Virus record (IMG/VR): IMGVR_UViG_3300025603_000036 | Span: 1-37,674 of that record | Strand: one strand, 5' to 3' | DNA: 37,674 nt | Source of the DNA: a virus | Part shown: positions 15,011 through 23,179 of the stretch, piece after piece | Numbering within the stretch: position 1 is the stretch's first letter | Layout: every line of letters starts with the position of its first letter | Made by a program: the position numbers and the translations under genes | The notes under the pieces: generated by a model | What the model saw: only the letters and a program-made list of their open reading frames with translations | Database searches by the model: none | Told to the model about the DNA's origin: nothing

Positions 15011-15439
15011 ATGGCCCGGATTGACGGACAGACTGCGCAACGCAACATCAGAATAATGACCGCCAGAGTTGAGGGGAAAACTCTTGATTACATTGCTCAA
15101 GCCAATGGGATAACCCGCGAACGTGTGCGCCAGATACTTCGCCGCCAGATTGATTACTTGCAAGAAACGCCTGCACGGGCGCAAGAGGATGAACGGCTTC
15201 GCAAAATTGCCGCGCTTTACAAGACGCAAAAGCAACCGAAAACATGCCAAGACAGTGAAGCCATAGAACTTGCAGTTAGCATTCGCGCTCAGAATGTGTT
15301 GAAACACGGCCTTGCTGGCGTGACTATTAAGGGGCTTGCAAGTTACCCTGACAGCTTTTTTCTTAGCATACCCAGCTGCGGTCGCAAAGTTCTGAAAGAA
15401 ATACGCGATGCCGCAAGTGATATTACTTTGGGCCATTAG
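15011..15439 (+). CDS. Transcription regulator: sigma-70 region-4-like HTH joined to RNAP alpha-CTD-like domain
   Basis: 142 residues on the strand opposite to all surrounding structural genes. Residues 19-46, with GKTLDYIAQANGITRERVRQ, match the region-4 HTH of sigma-70 factors ('TL.EIa...gvTRERVRQI'). Residues about 84-142 resemble the C-terminal domain of the RNA polymerase alpha subunit: SIRAQNVLKHG, then TIKGLASYPDSFFLSIPSCG, then RKVLKEIRDA. Arg92, Asn95, Gly124, Lys126 and Glu130 align with E. coli alpha residues Arg265, Asn268, Gly296, Lys298 and Glu302, which contact UP-element DNA. Known families thus suggest DNA and RNA polymerase binding; late-gene control is inference. The start was chosen at ATG 15011 (weak GGAA site); ATG 14972 is possible. 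The stop overlaps the convergent adaptor gene by three bases. Confidence 0.8.
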   Translation: MARIDGQTAQRNIRIMTARVEGKTLDYIAQANGITRERVRQILRRQIDYLQETPARAQEDERLRKIAALYKTQKQPKTCQDSEAIELAVSIRAQNVLKHGLAGVTIKGLASYPDSFFLSIPSCGRKVLKEIRDAASDITLGH

Positions 15440-15786
15440 GTTGCCACTCCAACTTCCGCGCTGATTTCAAGCCACTTATCGTCAAAATCCACGTTGTTGA
15501 TAAACCGCACCTGATACGCGCGCCCACGCACAACGGCACGGTCAACCTCAGTTAGGTCTGCGAAGTATCGCACCACAACCTTATGCGTAGATGTTGCCTC
15601 TGTGCGCTGAGACTGGAAGCGCTCCCCACCAGACATAGGCTTAACCATCGCCCGCGTAGGTGCTCCAGTGATAGCGGCCCATGCCTCAGCAAAGCCGCCT
15701 GCGCCGTCTGGGGTGCGCGTCAGGCGTTGAAATGTGACAGGCTCCCGAAGCATACGCGCGTTGTATTTGGAACAACAGCCTACCAC
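15436..15786 (-). CDS. Head closure / head-tail adaptor protein
   Basis: 116 residues. The core 'LREPVTFQRLTRTPDGAGGF' followed by W, 'RAMVKPMSGGERFQSQRTEA' and 'THKVVVRYFADL' is the usual signature of SPP1 gp16-like head-tail joining proteins. The start is a GTG at 15786 overlapping the stop of the connector gene. An internal ATG (15753) would remove residues before LREPV, where family members normally have a few, so the GTG is preferred though its ribosome site is weak. It converges with the plus-strand regulator gene (three-base overlap of the stops). Confidence 0.85.
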   Translation of the reverse strand: MVGCCSKYNARMLREPVTFQRLTRTPDGAGGFAEAWAAITGAPTRAMVKPMSGGERFQSQRTEATSTHKVVVRYFADLTEVDRAVVRGRAYQVRFINNVDFDDKWLEISAEVGVAT

Positions 15787-16418
15787 GCCAGTTCATCCAT
15801 GCGCCGATAGGGTGCCAGCATATGCCGCGCTTCATTGGTCATGCCAGAACAGCCGTCATAAAGCTGCGTGACGTACATGCGGATAGCCTCAAGGATCGGC
15901 GCGGGAATACTGCCCGATCCGTAGCCCGCAACATAGGTGATCTGCACCGCGTCTTGCGCGCGCATGTCAGTGGGGAACGTCACGCCTTCGTTGAGGTAGA
16001 TCCGCCCGCTTTGCAGGTCAACCCGATAGCCTGCGCTGTCAAACGTCCGTGAATTATTGCCCCGGTCAAACGTCACCACGCTTGTGACAGATTGCAGCGG
16101 CGGGAATGCTACGTCAAACGTATCACCGCCGCCCAGAATATAGGGCCGCGATCCGGTGTGAACTCCAGGCCCCAACGCCAGCAGCCTATCGTCACCGCCG
16201 CCCTGCACAAAGCCATCAGCTTTGAATACAAACGTCTCGGTCAAGATCGCCGTGCGGGTATATTGCTTTACCGCCTCAGTCGCGCTTGTGACATAGGCCG
16301 CTATGATGTCGTTGTCGCCATCGCCATCAACGCGCAAAAACGACTTCATCAGCGCCGCGCTAATTGCAGGGCTGTCATTTGATAAGGTGATGTAGGCGGA
16401 TTTGCGATTGTATCTCAT
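15780..16418 (-). CDS. Head-tail connector protein (phage gp6-like)
   Basis: 212 residues. The N-terminal half contains 'LMKSFLRVDGDGDNDIIAAY' and 'ATEAVKQYTRTAI', the mark of gp6-like connectors ('vK.hlRi......D..i...i.aA...ve.yt.r.l'). The C-terminal part ends with 'PAPILEAIRMYVTQLYDG', also typical. About 12-13 copies usually form the ring below the portal. It has a longer middle section (residues ~65-150) than minimal family members, with beta-type sequence. ATG 16418 has AGGGGC upstream, following a hairpin that separates it from the gene before. Confidence 0.85.
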   Translation of the reverse strand: MRYNRKSAYITLSNDSPAISAALMKSFLRVDGDGDNDIIAAYVTSATEAVKQYTRTAILTETFVFKADGFVQGGGDDRLLALGPGVHTGSRPYILGGGDTFDVAFPPLQSVTSVVTFDRGNNSRTFDSAGYRVDLQSGRIYLNEGVTFPTDMRAQDAVQITYVAGYGSGSIPAPILEAIRMYVTQLYDGCSGMTNEARHMLAPYRRMDELAW

Positions 16419-16440
16419 GGGATGCCCCTATGCTTATTAA

Positions 16441-16464
16441 AGGGGCCAGCCGTGGCCAGCCCCT
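16441..16464 (-). terminator. Hairpin between head genes, possible attenuator
   Basis: AGGGGC (16441-16446) pairs with GCCCCT (16459-16464); an alternative inner hairpin GGCCA/TGGCC with a four-base loop is also possible. On the transcribed (minus) strand it is followed by TTTAATAA, a poor T-tract. Partial termination or 3'-end protection of the capsid transcript is plausible. Confidence 0.45.
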
Positions 16465-16472
16465 CGATAAAC

Positions 16473-16922
16473 TTAGGTTGCGGCGGTGCCTGCGTCGATT
16501 GACGCAACGCCCATTACCGCGCCCATGCGCTTGATGGCAGCCACACTGACAGCGGCGTCTGTGCCGGTTGTGCCTGTGGCTGTCATGCGGACATAACGCT
16601 TGCCGCCGCGATAGCCGATGGAGCCAATCAGCTTGTTGTCGTCGGTGTCTGCCGTAACAGTCAGCGCCGATTCCAGCCCGATCAGATCACTATCAGAAAC
16701 CGCAGTTGCATCAGCCGACGCCGTACTGTCGCTTTCTTCCATTTGGAAAGCAAACCCACCAGCCGCGCCTGCATCGGTCACAACGCCAGTGGCGACTGTA
16801 AACGTGACAGCCTCCCAGCCCTGCATGTCGATCCATGGGCCGGATGCCTTTGCGGTGCCGGACAGAACAGCGCCCAGAGCAAGCCCATATTCCGCGTCGT
16901 TGCGTGTATCAAACTGTGCCAT
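16473..16922 (-). CDS. Putative head decoration or minor capsid protein
   Basis: 149 residues, beta-rich, acidic, without cysteine or membrane segments. The phrase GPWIDMQGWEAVTFTVATG resembles a jelly-roll-like start, and the pattern 'GGKRYVRMTATGTTGTDAAV' occurs in small proteins directly downstream of phage capsid genes. Its ATG overlaps the stop of the capsid gene (TAATG), so it should be made in a large amount relative to it. Decoration of the capsid surface is the likely role by position; I recognise no named family. Confidence 0.65.
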   Translation of the reverse strand: MAQFDTRNDAEYGLALGAVLSGTAKASGPWIDMQGWEAVTFTVATGVVTDAGAAGGFAFQMEESDSTASADATAVSDSDLIGLESALTVTADTDDNKLIGSIGYRGGKRYVRMTATGTTGTDAAVSVAAIKRMGAVMGVASIDAGTAAT

Positions 16923-18148
16923 TATGCAGCTACCTTTCCGATGCTGATCGCATCAAAGGAGGTCACATCGCCGCCCACACGTTGGGTTGTGTAGTAGGTG
17001 ATGAAACCCTTGTTCGTGAATGGATCGCGCAGAACCTGCACCCCTACACGGTCGAGGATCGTATAGGCCGTCCCGAAGTCGGCATAGACGATTGCCAGAG
17101 CATTGGCACCGACTGCTGGCATGTCATCCATGAACACAACCGACTTGCCCAGAAGCTGCATGGTGGCCTGCCCATCACGCAACAGAACCGGGCTAAAGAA
17201 GTAATTGTCAGCCCCTTTCAGCTTCAACGCCTGGCCAAAGGTTGCGCGCTTCATCCCGAATACGGCGGCGGGCTGATACGCTTCCTTGAGCGAGTTTTGC
17301 AGGGCAATTAGGCCATCAGCATTCAGCGCAGCAGCTGAACCCATGTTGACTTGGTTGATTGCGCCGCGCTCGTAGGTGCCGGAGGTTGCCTGTGCCGGGT
17401 AGGTCAGGAACCCACGGGGCTGGCCTACACCAGTGCCGACAAGAAAGGCGGTATTCTGCGTGCGTGCAAACTTGTCCGCGACCTTGCCAGACAGCCATGC
17501 CTCGATGTTGAGGTAGCTGTCTTCCAGCATCTCGGTCGTGATGCGCGGATCGGCTTCGATCTTGTGCGCGGTCAGAACCTTCTGGCCCAATTCCGGCGTG
17601 TCAGTTGCACCACCGGATGCACCCTCACCAGCCCAACGCGCAGCGGCTTCCTGATCGTCAATCAGAATGTCGATGCTCTTGGCACCAGTCCGCTCAACAT
17701 TGGCAACGGCGCGCAGGGGCGACGTTTCAAATATGCGCGTGATGATGTTGTTCGACAGTTCGGGCCGGACCAGATAACCGCCGTCAGGGTTCACGTCAGT
17801 TGACATGGCCTTGATTTCGATGCCGTCGGACGAAACCTTGAACCCGGCAGGCATTTGGCCAGTGCGCATATACGACTGGAACGCTTCGCCGTGCTTGGTT
17901 TCAATTTCGGTGTCGCGGTCGCTTTTACCGTCAGAACCGGGGCGCTGTAAAGCTGCCTCAATCTTGGCTTGCTTGGCCTGCATCTCAGCCATTCCGGCGG
18001 TAATGCTTTCAACCATTTTGTTGTGCTTTTCTTCGGTGACAACATCAACGGGCTTATTTGCTTTCAAGCCGTCGATCTCTCCGCGAAGTTCAACAAGGAC
18101 GGGATTGATTTTTTCAACCAGCCCTTTGATTTCTGCAAAGTCAGACAT
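16922..18148 (-). CDS. Major capsid protein, HK97 fold
   Basis: 408 residues. Residues 1 to ~70 form the coiled-coil scaffold (delta) domain. The mature protein probably begins at about Ala114 (EIK|AMSTDVNPDGGYLV), where the protease would cut, much as HK97 gp5 is cut at residue 103. Typical HK97-fold phrases follow: ELSNNIITRIFETSPLRAVA, ARWAGEGA, KIEADPRITTEMLEDS, 'AFLVGTGVGQPRGFLT', and near the end LDRVGVQVLRDPFTNKGFIT. About 415 copies would be expected for a T=7 head (inference). ATG 18148 has AAAGGGA upstream and overlaps the protease gene by eight bases. Confidence 0.96.
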   Translation of the reverse strand: MSDFAEIKGLVEKINPVLVELRGEIDGLKANKPVDVVTEEKHNKMVESITAGMAEMQAKQAKIEAALQRPGSDGKSDRDTEIETKHGEAFQSYMRTGQMPAGFKVSSDGIEIKAMSTDVNPDGGYLVRPELSNNIITRIFETSPLRAVANVERTGAKSIDILIDDQEAAARWAGEGASGGATDTPELGQKVLTAHKIEADPRITTEMLEDSYLNIEAWLSGKVADKFARTQNTAFLVGTGVGQPRGFLTYPAQATSGTYERGAINQVNMGSAAALNADGLIALQNSLKEAYQPAAVFGMKRATFGQALKLKGADNYFFSPVLLRDGQATMQLLGKSVVFMDDMPAVGANALAIVYADFGTAYTILDRVGVQVLRDPFTNKGFITYYTTQRVGGDVTSFDAISIGKVAA

Positions 18149-18863
18149 TTAATGTCCCTTTCGTTTGCGTGATTGATTTCAAAAGTGCTTTGAGGTCATC
18201 AACGTCCCGCTGATTAACTTCTGGACTGGCACCGTCTGCGTCTCGCAGAACTTCGTCCCGGCCCTTCCATGCGCCACCCGCCATGACCTTAGCCATACGA
18301 TTTGAGTAGCCCATATCCTTAAACGTGCGCTCAATATCGCGCTCCGTCATGTTCTCTGATTTCATGCCGGTGATGCTGGCTAGTTCGTTCATTGGGAACG
18401 TAACAACCGACACCTCAAACAGGTCCAGCTTGGTCAACTTGCGCTGGCCCGTTTCCTCGTCCATGGAGTATTCTTTGGTGCGGAAGCCAATCGACAAGCC
18501 CTCAATCGCGCCCATCTTAATGAGTTCTGCAACCTCAGCACCTTTGCCAAACTTCTTGCTGATCCGGCCTTGCATCTTTAGGCCGTAGCTATCCTCCGAC
18601 ATGCTGTCAAAAACGCCGATCACTTGCGCAGTGTCGTGCTGGTATAGCATCTTGACCTTGCGACCGCTGGCGATGCTGTCAAGGAACGCGCCCTGCATGA
18701 CCATATCGCCGCCCATGTCCTCATTACCGAACACGCTGCCATAGCCTGAAATTGTGAGAAAGTCCTCGTCTTCAACGCCCGCCTTGATTTGCAACGGGGC
18801 TAGCTTGACCTCAAGGGTAGCAGCGCTGTCTTTGCTTTCGAGGTATGCGGTGGCGTCCGACAT
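18141..18863 (-). CDS. Prohead protease (HK97 family)
   Basis: 240 residues from ATG 18863, with GGAG nine bases upstream. Features of the family are ISGYGSVFGNEDMGGDMVMQ, then MLYQHDT with catalytic His76, and MGAIEGLSIGFRT with catalytic Ser124. The C-terminal ~70 residues (TERDIERTFKDMGYSNRMAK onward) are probably removed by self-cleavage. It cuts the delta domain of the capsid protein during maturation. It is the first gene after promoter/operator candidate B and lies between the Mu-F-like gene and the capsid gene. Confidence 0.94.
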   Translation of the reverse strand: MSDATAYLESKDSAATLEVKLAPLQIKAGVEDEDFLTISGYGSVFGNEDMGGDMVMQGAFLDSIASGRKVKMLYQHDTAQVIGVFDSMSEDSYGLKMQGRISKKFGKGAEVAELIKMGAIEGLSIGFRTKEYSMDEETGQRKLTKLDLFEVSVVTFPMNELASITGMKSENMTERDIERTFKDMGYSNRMAKVMAGGAWKGRDEVLRDADGASPEVNQRDVDDLKALLKSITQTKGTLNV

Positions 18864-18908
18864 GCAAGGTAGCTCCATCAAAGGGAATAGGATGTCTCAC
18901 GACAGCCG

Positions 18909-18944
18909 TTTGCAAAGTTCTAGCACAGTTCTGCAAAGTTGCAA
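18909..18944 (-). promoter_or_regulatory. Late promoter/operator candidate B with three TTGCAA-type boxes
   Basis: Boxes lie at 18910-18915 (TTGCAA), 18931-18936 (CTGCAA) and 18939-18944 (TTGCAA). Distances between starts are 21 and 8, exactly as at 14026/14047/14055. On the minus strand TTGCAA (18944-18939), a 16-base spacer and TAGAAC (18922-18917) would form a -35/-10 pair in the same position as in candidate A. It precedes the protease-capsid genes. Confidence 0.6.
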
Positions 18945-18962
18945 ACCCTATGATGTGTGGGG

Positions 18963-19745
18963 TTAGAAATCAGGATCAGCCACGCGGTGAATGACAGCAC
19001 ATCGGCAGTTAATGGTGTTCCACGCGCGGCCCGATGAATCGCCAGGATACATCAACGGCTCGCCGCCAACGATAAACGGTTCATCCATCGCCTTTGTCTG
19101 CCCGTTGGCGTTGATATGCTCTGTTCGTGTTCTTTTATCCTCAGCCGCCACCCATTCCTTAACCAGCGTTAGGCCGGTCTGCTTGGCCGTCTCGTGCATG
19201 GCGTAGTTTGCCGCCCCGTGCGTTTCAGTGCGGGCAATCCTTGCAGCGTTGGTGAGTGAGTCAGCCGGAATGCGCTTGCGGATTAGGCGCGCTATTGCGT
19301 CAGTTCCAAGCCCTTCGGCCTGCCCCTTTTCTACCTGTCTGACGATCTGCGCCCGCACAGTTTCTGTGACGCTCGTAATACGCCTGCGGATAGCCTCTTG
19401 ATTGATCCAGCCGGTCGCCACGCCCCGAAAGAAATCCGCAAATGAAAACTTGACCTCAAGCACATGGCCTCGAGCCTTGCCGTCGCCGATCACACGCGCG
19501 CCAAATACCCGCGCAGATCGCAAGCCGATTTCCATGTAGACGTCACGCACGGCCCGCTCGTCGTCATTATCGGGTGGTGGCACAAAGCCTAACTCACGGT
19601 AGCGCGCCAGCAGCCCCGCCGCTTCTTTGGCCAGCACCTTGGCTATCCTGCGCCGGAACCTTGCCTCAAGCGCGTCCAGCAGCCGTGACTGTATCTGCGC
19701 CTCCCGCTTGGGGTCATGCGTGATGAATGCGGGTGTGCGGGCCAT
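18963..19745 (-). CDS. Minor head protein, Mu gpF-like
   Basis: 260 residues. The C-terminal half carries the standard Mu-F signature: RIARTETHGAANYAMHETAK, EWVAAEDKRTRTEH, 'HINANGQ', 'GEPLMYPGDSSG' and WNTINCRC. The N-terminal half is helical and charged. The protein is a minor capsid component packaged or bound near the portal and needed for head assembly. The start overlaps the portal stop (TAATG). A non-coding region of about 100 bases with promoter candidate B follows it, so it ends the packaging transcription unit. Confidence 0.93.
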   Translation of the reverse strand: MARTPAFITHDPKREAQIQSRLLDALEARFRRRIAKVLAKEAAGLLARYRELGFVPPPDNDDERAVRDVYMEIGLRSARVFGARVIGDGKARGHVLEVKFSFADFFRGVATGWINQEAIRRRITSVTETVRAQIVRQVEKGQAEGLGTDAIARLIRKRIPADSLTNAARIARTETHGAANYAMHETAKQTGLTLVKEWVAAEDKRTRTEHINANGQTKAMDEPFIVGGEPLMYPGDSSGRAWNTINCRCAVIHRVADPDF

Positions 19746-20983
19746 TACTTGCGCTCAAGGTCAGCAAGCCCATAAGCAAGCGCCTTGAGTTCATCCGCTG
19801 GCAGGTCAAACATGCCTGCGGCCATTGCTGGGTTAAACTCGCCCTCACCCTCAGCTGGAAAGCCCATCATTATCCGGCTTTCCTGACGGGTCAGCACGCC
19901 CTTTTCAAACGCCAGCACGGACCGCGCGAACATCTTTTCACGCAAGCCTTCCAGCGCCGGGATGCTGTCAAGGTCCAGCTTGAACTCAAGGTTGTCGCCA
20001 TACGCGGGCAGCATCCAGTGGCCAAGCGCGCCAATGAACTCCTGCATCATCGGAATAACGGTATCGGTGTAGAGCCGTTCCTTGGCCTGTTCGTAATTGT
20101 TGAACGTTGAGGCGTCGTTGTCGATCAGTGGCAAGGGAACGCCAAACGCTGACGCCACATACTTGCCAGTCTCACGCATGGTGTTCAGGAAATCCATGTC
20201 AACGGGCGTCTTGGACATCTCCACAAACTCGGCATCATCGGCAAGCATCGGAACCGATCCGCTATTGTCTGCGCCTTGAAGCGCGTCCTTGAAATATTCC
20301 TTCATGCGCGCAATCATCTCGCCCGCAGGATAGCCGCCCTTGAACCGGATCAGGCCGGACGGGCGCGCGCTGTTTCGCAGCAGCGAATAGTTCCACTTGC
20401 TGCCCGCGTTGTGAGTATCAGCGGCAAGCGCAGCAGCCATGAGGGGAGATTGCCCGCGCCAGTAGTCGTTAGGATTATACATCTTGAGAAAGAACACATC
20501 GCTTCGGCCCGTGATCCGGTCAACGGCGAAATACTGTTCCTTGCTGTTCTTCTCATGGCAATAGGCCAATGGTATGCCGTAGGTGCTTGGCTTGATCACC
20601 ATATCAAGCGGGTTCATTGGCCACAGTTCAGCGAACTTGGGGCCAACCGTTCCAACGGCAAACGTCTCGCCAAACAGGTTGCGATTGACGATCATTTCTG
20701 AAACCCACTGGCCATAGGATTGCAGCACGTTAGGCCGCTTGAGCAAGTCTAGCGCGGGGTGTGTGTCGAGGATCTTGTCGCCTTGGTGCAGCTCGATTTT
20801 GATGGATACAGCGGCCTGCACAATCTCTCGAAGGGCTCGATAAACGATAACGTTCATCTGATAGCCTTCGTCCACATATGCCCGCTTGCCGCTCTGCCGC
20901 GCCCAGACTGGCCCGCTGGAAACCATATAGGCAGCGCCGACAGGGTTGTCCTTGGCTTCAAGCGGTTTGGAAAATGGCCACAT
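19745..20983 (-). CDS. Portal protein, HK97 family
   Basis: 412 residues, the normal length. Recognised stretches are AYMVSSGPVWARQSGKRAYV at the start, 'NVIVYRALREIVQAA', then 'LLKRPNVLQSYGQWVSEMIV', 'RGQSPLMAAALAAD' and GVPLPLIDNDASTFNNYEQA near the end, all typical of phage_portal. Twelve copies form the ring through which DNA enters. Its ATG begins right after the TAG of the large terminase gene, whose final codons (GGAGTG) supply the ribosome site. No internal protease or Mu-F fusion is present. Confidence 0.95.
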   Translation of the reverse strand: MWPFSKPLEAKDNPVGAAYMVSSGPVWARQSGKRAYVDEGYQMNVIVYRALREIVQAAVSIKIELHQGDKILDTHPALDLLKRPNVLQSYGQWVSEMIVNRNLFGETFAVGTVGPKFAELWPMNPLDMVIKPSTYGIPLAYCHEKNSKEQYFAVDRITGRSDVFFLKMYNPNDYWRGQSPLMAAALAADTHNAGSKWNYSLLRNSARPSGLIRFKGGYPAGEMIARMKEYFKDALQGADNSGSVPMLADDAEFVEMSKTPVDMDFLNTMRETGKYVASAFGVPLPLIDNDASTFNNYEQAKERLYTDTVIPMMQEFIGALGHWMLPAYGDNLEFKLDLDSIPALEGLREKMFARSVLAFEKGVLTRQESRIMMGFPAEGEGEFNPAMAAGMFDLPADELKALAYGLADLERK

Positions 20984-22387
20984 CTACAGCACTCCGAAAG
21001 TTTGGGTCGATCCGCGACAAATATCAGCCACAGCGTCCATCATGGGGTCGAGCGTATCATCATGTGATCCGTTTGGGAATGCCGATGCCTCTGCGAGCAT
21101 GTCGGACAAGTGTGGCAGTCCCTCTAGAAGTATCACGTTTCCGTTCTGAATTAAAGGGGATGCGTCATGTGAGCGCGTTAGCTTGTCAATATGGCGCGGG
21201 ATTGCAAGAATCGGGATGCCCTCACGCTTTAGCGTTTGGATCAAGCCCGTGCCGCTTGCCTTATCCTCAACCTTCATGTGGCGCAACGTGCCTAGACCTA
21301 ATATGGCCTTATGCTTGGCGTAGAAAGCGCGGGCATGCACCAGCAATTCCGGCGCTTCCCACTTGCCCCTGATCATGTCGAGGCAAACCGCCTGCCCGCT
21401 CTGTGTCTTGCCCCAGCACTGAAACACCGAATAATCGTTTGCCTCTTTGGTTTTTAGCGCCGTGTCGGCATATATGCCACGCCACTCAATCGCAGGCAGT
21501 GCGCTTATGTACTGCCACCATTCATCCTTGAAGATGCCGCCGCCAATCGTGATAGGGTTTTGCTGATACAAGGCAGACCAGAAGAACTCCGACATTCCCG
21601 CCTTGGTCTCTAGCAGCTTTTCTACCGGGTGCAGATCCGGCACTAGGGCTTCGTCATGCTTATTGATTGCTTGGAACGTAATGCGCTTGGCCCTCACGTC
21701 CGCTTCAAGTACGCGCCCAGATAGATCATCAAGCGCCCAGCGCGTTGCCATGATTATCTGCCCGCTGTTCTTTGATAGTCGCGTTTTGAACGTTGACTGA
21801 TACCAGTTCCAGATGCTCTTTTTCGTAGCGGGCGATAGGGCCTCTTGAGCGTTCTTGACCGGATCGTCAATGATGCCAATGTCCAGCCGCTTGCCTGTTA
21901 GAGGACCACCCACGCCCTGCGCGATGTATCTGCCCGCATGGCCCACAATCTCAAATGTCTCGCTGTTGCGCTTGGCCTCTATCTCAACAGTCACCACGCG
22001 CTTGGCGTTAAGTGCTGACCTTGGAAACAGGCGCGCATATGCTGGCGACATCATAATCTTTTGAATGTCGCGGTTCATGTCGCTGGCAAGGTCGGACCCG
22101 TATGAAAGCCCACCGATTGACAGGTTAGGGTTCTGCCCAAATAACCATGCGGGATAGTTGCGGCTGACTATCTCCGACTTTCCGTGCTGCGGCGGCGCTT
22201 CAAACACCAGCACGGGCCGCTTGCCCGACTCTACATCTAGGTAGAACTGGCCAAGGTCGCGGCACACATCAATTGCAAACTGCGACACGATGTAATCAGG
22301 GTTCATGTATAGGATGAACGCCAGCAGGTCTCGGCGGGCATGGCGGCGGTCTAGCAGTTCCTGGGCAGCGTCACTTGGGCTTTGCAT
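20984..22387 (-). CDS. Terminase large subunit
   Basis: 467 residues from ATG 22387; a TTG three codons earlier (22396) is an alternative. The ATPase part has the Walker A-like EAPPQHGKSEIVSR (about 64-77) and Walker B RLDIGIIDDP (about 167-176). The C-terminal nuclease (RNase H-like) part shows GIYADTALKTKEANDYSVFQ, MKVEDKASGTGLIQTLKREG and SHDDTLDPMMDAV with its acidic residues. It drives DNA into the prohead and cuts the concatemer. The start lies inside the small-terminase gene (about 17 bases of overlap). Confidence 0.95.
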   Translation of the reverse strand: MQSPSDAAQELLDRRHARRDLLAFILYMNPDYIVSQFAIDVCRDLGQFYLDVESGKRPVLVFEAPPQHGKSEIVSRNYPAWLFGQNPNLSIGGLSYGSDLASDMNRDIQKIMMSPAYARLFPRSALNAKRVVTVEIEAKRNSETFEIVGHAGRYIAQGVGGPLTGKRLDIGIIDDPVKNAQEALSPATKKSIWNWYQSTFKTRLSKNSGQIIMATRWALDDLSGRVLEADVRAKRITFQAINKHDEALVPDLHPVEKLLETKAGMSEFFWSALYQQNPITIGGGIFKDEWWQYISALPAIEWRGIYADTALKTKEANDYSVFQCWGKTQSGQAVCLDMIRGKWEAPELLVHARAFYAKHKAILGLGTLRHMKVEDKASGTGLIQTLKREGIPILAIPRHIDKLTRSHDASPLIQNGNVILLEGLPHLSDMLAEASAFPNGSHDDTLDPMMDAVADICRGSTQTFGVL

Positions 22388-22733
22388 TGGCTTCAATAAT
22401 CGCCTGCAACTGCGCGTCGGACATCTCGCGGGAAGGCGTCATAGTGCCGTCAGGGCTCTCCACGTTGATTGACTGCACCGCAGTGCCTAGCCCCCGATCC
22501 TCAGCGTCCTTAAGCAGTTTTAACACACCGGCCTCAATGAATTGCAAAGACGCAGTGTCTCCAGCCTCTGTGGCCTCAATAACAGCATCAAGCAATCGCC
22601 CTCGAACCAGAGTTGCTTTTTCCGCGTTGGCCATCTCCATGAGCTTCTGCTTTGAAGTCTTGCCGTTTGGGTTGCCCTCGGGTTGCCCAAACTGCCTATT
22701 TTTAGGGGGGTTTTTGAAACCTACCTTTTGCAT
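22371..22733 (-). CDS. Terminase small subunit-like protein
   Basis: 120 residues. The N terminus NRQFGQPEGNPNGKTSKQKL matches the 'FqpGqsGNPnGr..g' start seen in DUF5681-type small terminases of alphaproteobacterial phages. The middle is helical (LVRGRLLDAVIEATEAGDTA, QFIEAGVLKLLKDA) and could make the ring-forming oligomer. Position directly before the large terminase, overlapping it, supports DNA recognition for packaging. ATG 22733 has GGGAGTGGG upstream. Confidence 0.8.
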   Translation of the reverse strand: MQKVGFKNPPKNRQFGQPEGNPNGKTSKQKLMEMANAEKATLVRGRLLDAVIEATEAGDTASLQFIEAGVLKLLKDAEDRGLGTAVQSINVESPDGTMTPSREMSDAQLQAIIEANAKPK

Positions 22734-22758
22734 TTAGCCCACTCCCACATTAGGGACG

Positions 22759-22920
22759 TCACCGAAACATCCTGCCCAGCGCGCGCCCTGTGAAGTATCC
22801 AGCGATGCGGCGCATGATGCGGCGCGAGATAGACCCCTTGCGCTTTGACGTTACGGCTTGCAAGTCTCCGCTGTATTTTGCGGTTGCGTAGAGGATGCTG
22901 CGGAATTTGTTAATCGTCAT
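22759..22920 (-). CDS. Small very basic protein
   Basis: 53 residues from ATG 22920 (GAGGGAGAAC upstream). The first part (NKFRSILYATAKYSGDLQAV) is followed by a strongly basic tail, SKRKGSISRRIMRRIAGYFT then GRALGRMFR. Short proteins with this 'LY..A...GD..A...G.i..R..rR..gr..Gr..r' pattern are scattered in phage genomes; the function is not known to me. The basic tail suggests nucleic-acid or membrane-surface binding. It overlaps the preceding gene by 11 bases. Confidence 0.68.
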   Translation of the reverse strand: MTINKFRSILYATAKYSGDLQAVTSKRKGSISRRIMRRIAGYFTGRALGRMFR

Positions 22921-23179
22921 TTTGTTCTCCCTCTTGGATGCAGACACCGTTGCGAATAACCGTAATATCTTTGCGCGGATATGTCTTGAGCAATTTAAGC
23001 CCGCATGGCTGGTGATGGAATATTGCTGGGTGCACTAGGTCTTCTGCATTGCAAGAAATTCCGTTTACCGTGTAAGAGCCTTTACGCAATGGCTCCCCCG
23101 GCTTTGGAACTTTGATCCATTTAATTTGATCACCGAGGTGATCAATCCATAAGTCGCCTGTGATTGCGTTCAAGTCCAT
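22910..23179 (-). CDS. Hypothetical protein
   Basis: 89 residues from ATG 23179 (AGGAGAACC upstream). No domain is recognised. It has a short acidic start (DLNAITGDLWIDHLGDQIKW), a middle with two cysteines and two histidines (GISCNAEDLVHPAIFHHQPC) and an acidic end (EGEQNDD). It lies just after the terminator at 23244-23271, so it is probably the first gene of the transcript that continues into the terminase genes. Confidence 0.62.
   Translation of the reverse strand: MDLNAITGDLWIDHLGDQIKWIKVPKPGEPLRKGSYTVNGISCNAEDLVHPAIFHHQPCGLKLLKTYPRKDITVIRNGVCIQEGEQNDD

Noticed and set aside
14921-15436. Minus-strand frame of 171 codons opposite the hybrid regulator
   Set aside because: No ribosome site or family; the plus strand frame shows two recognisable domains.
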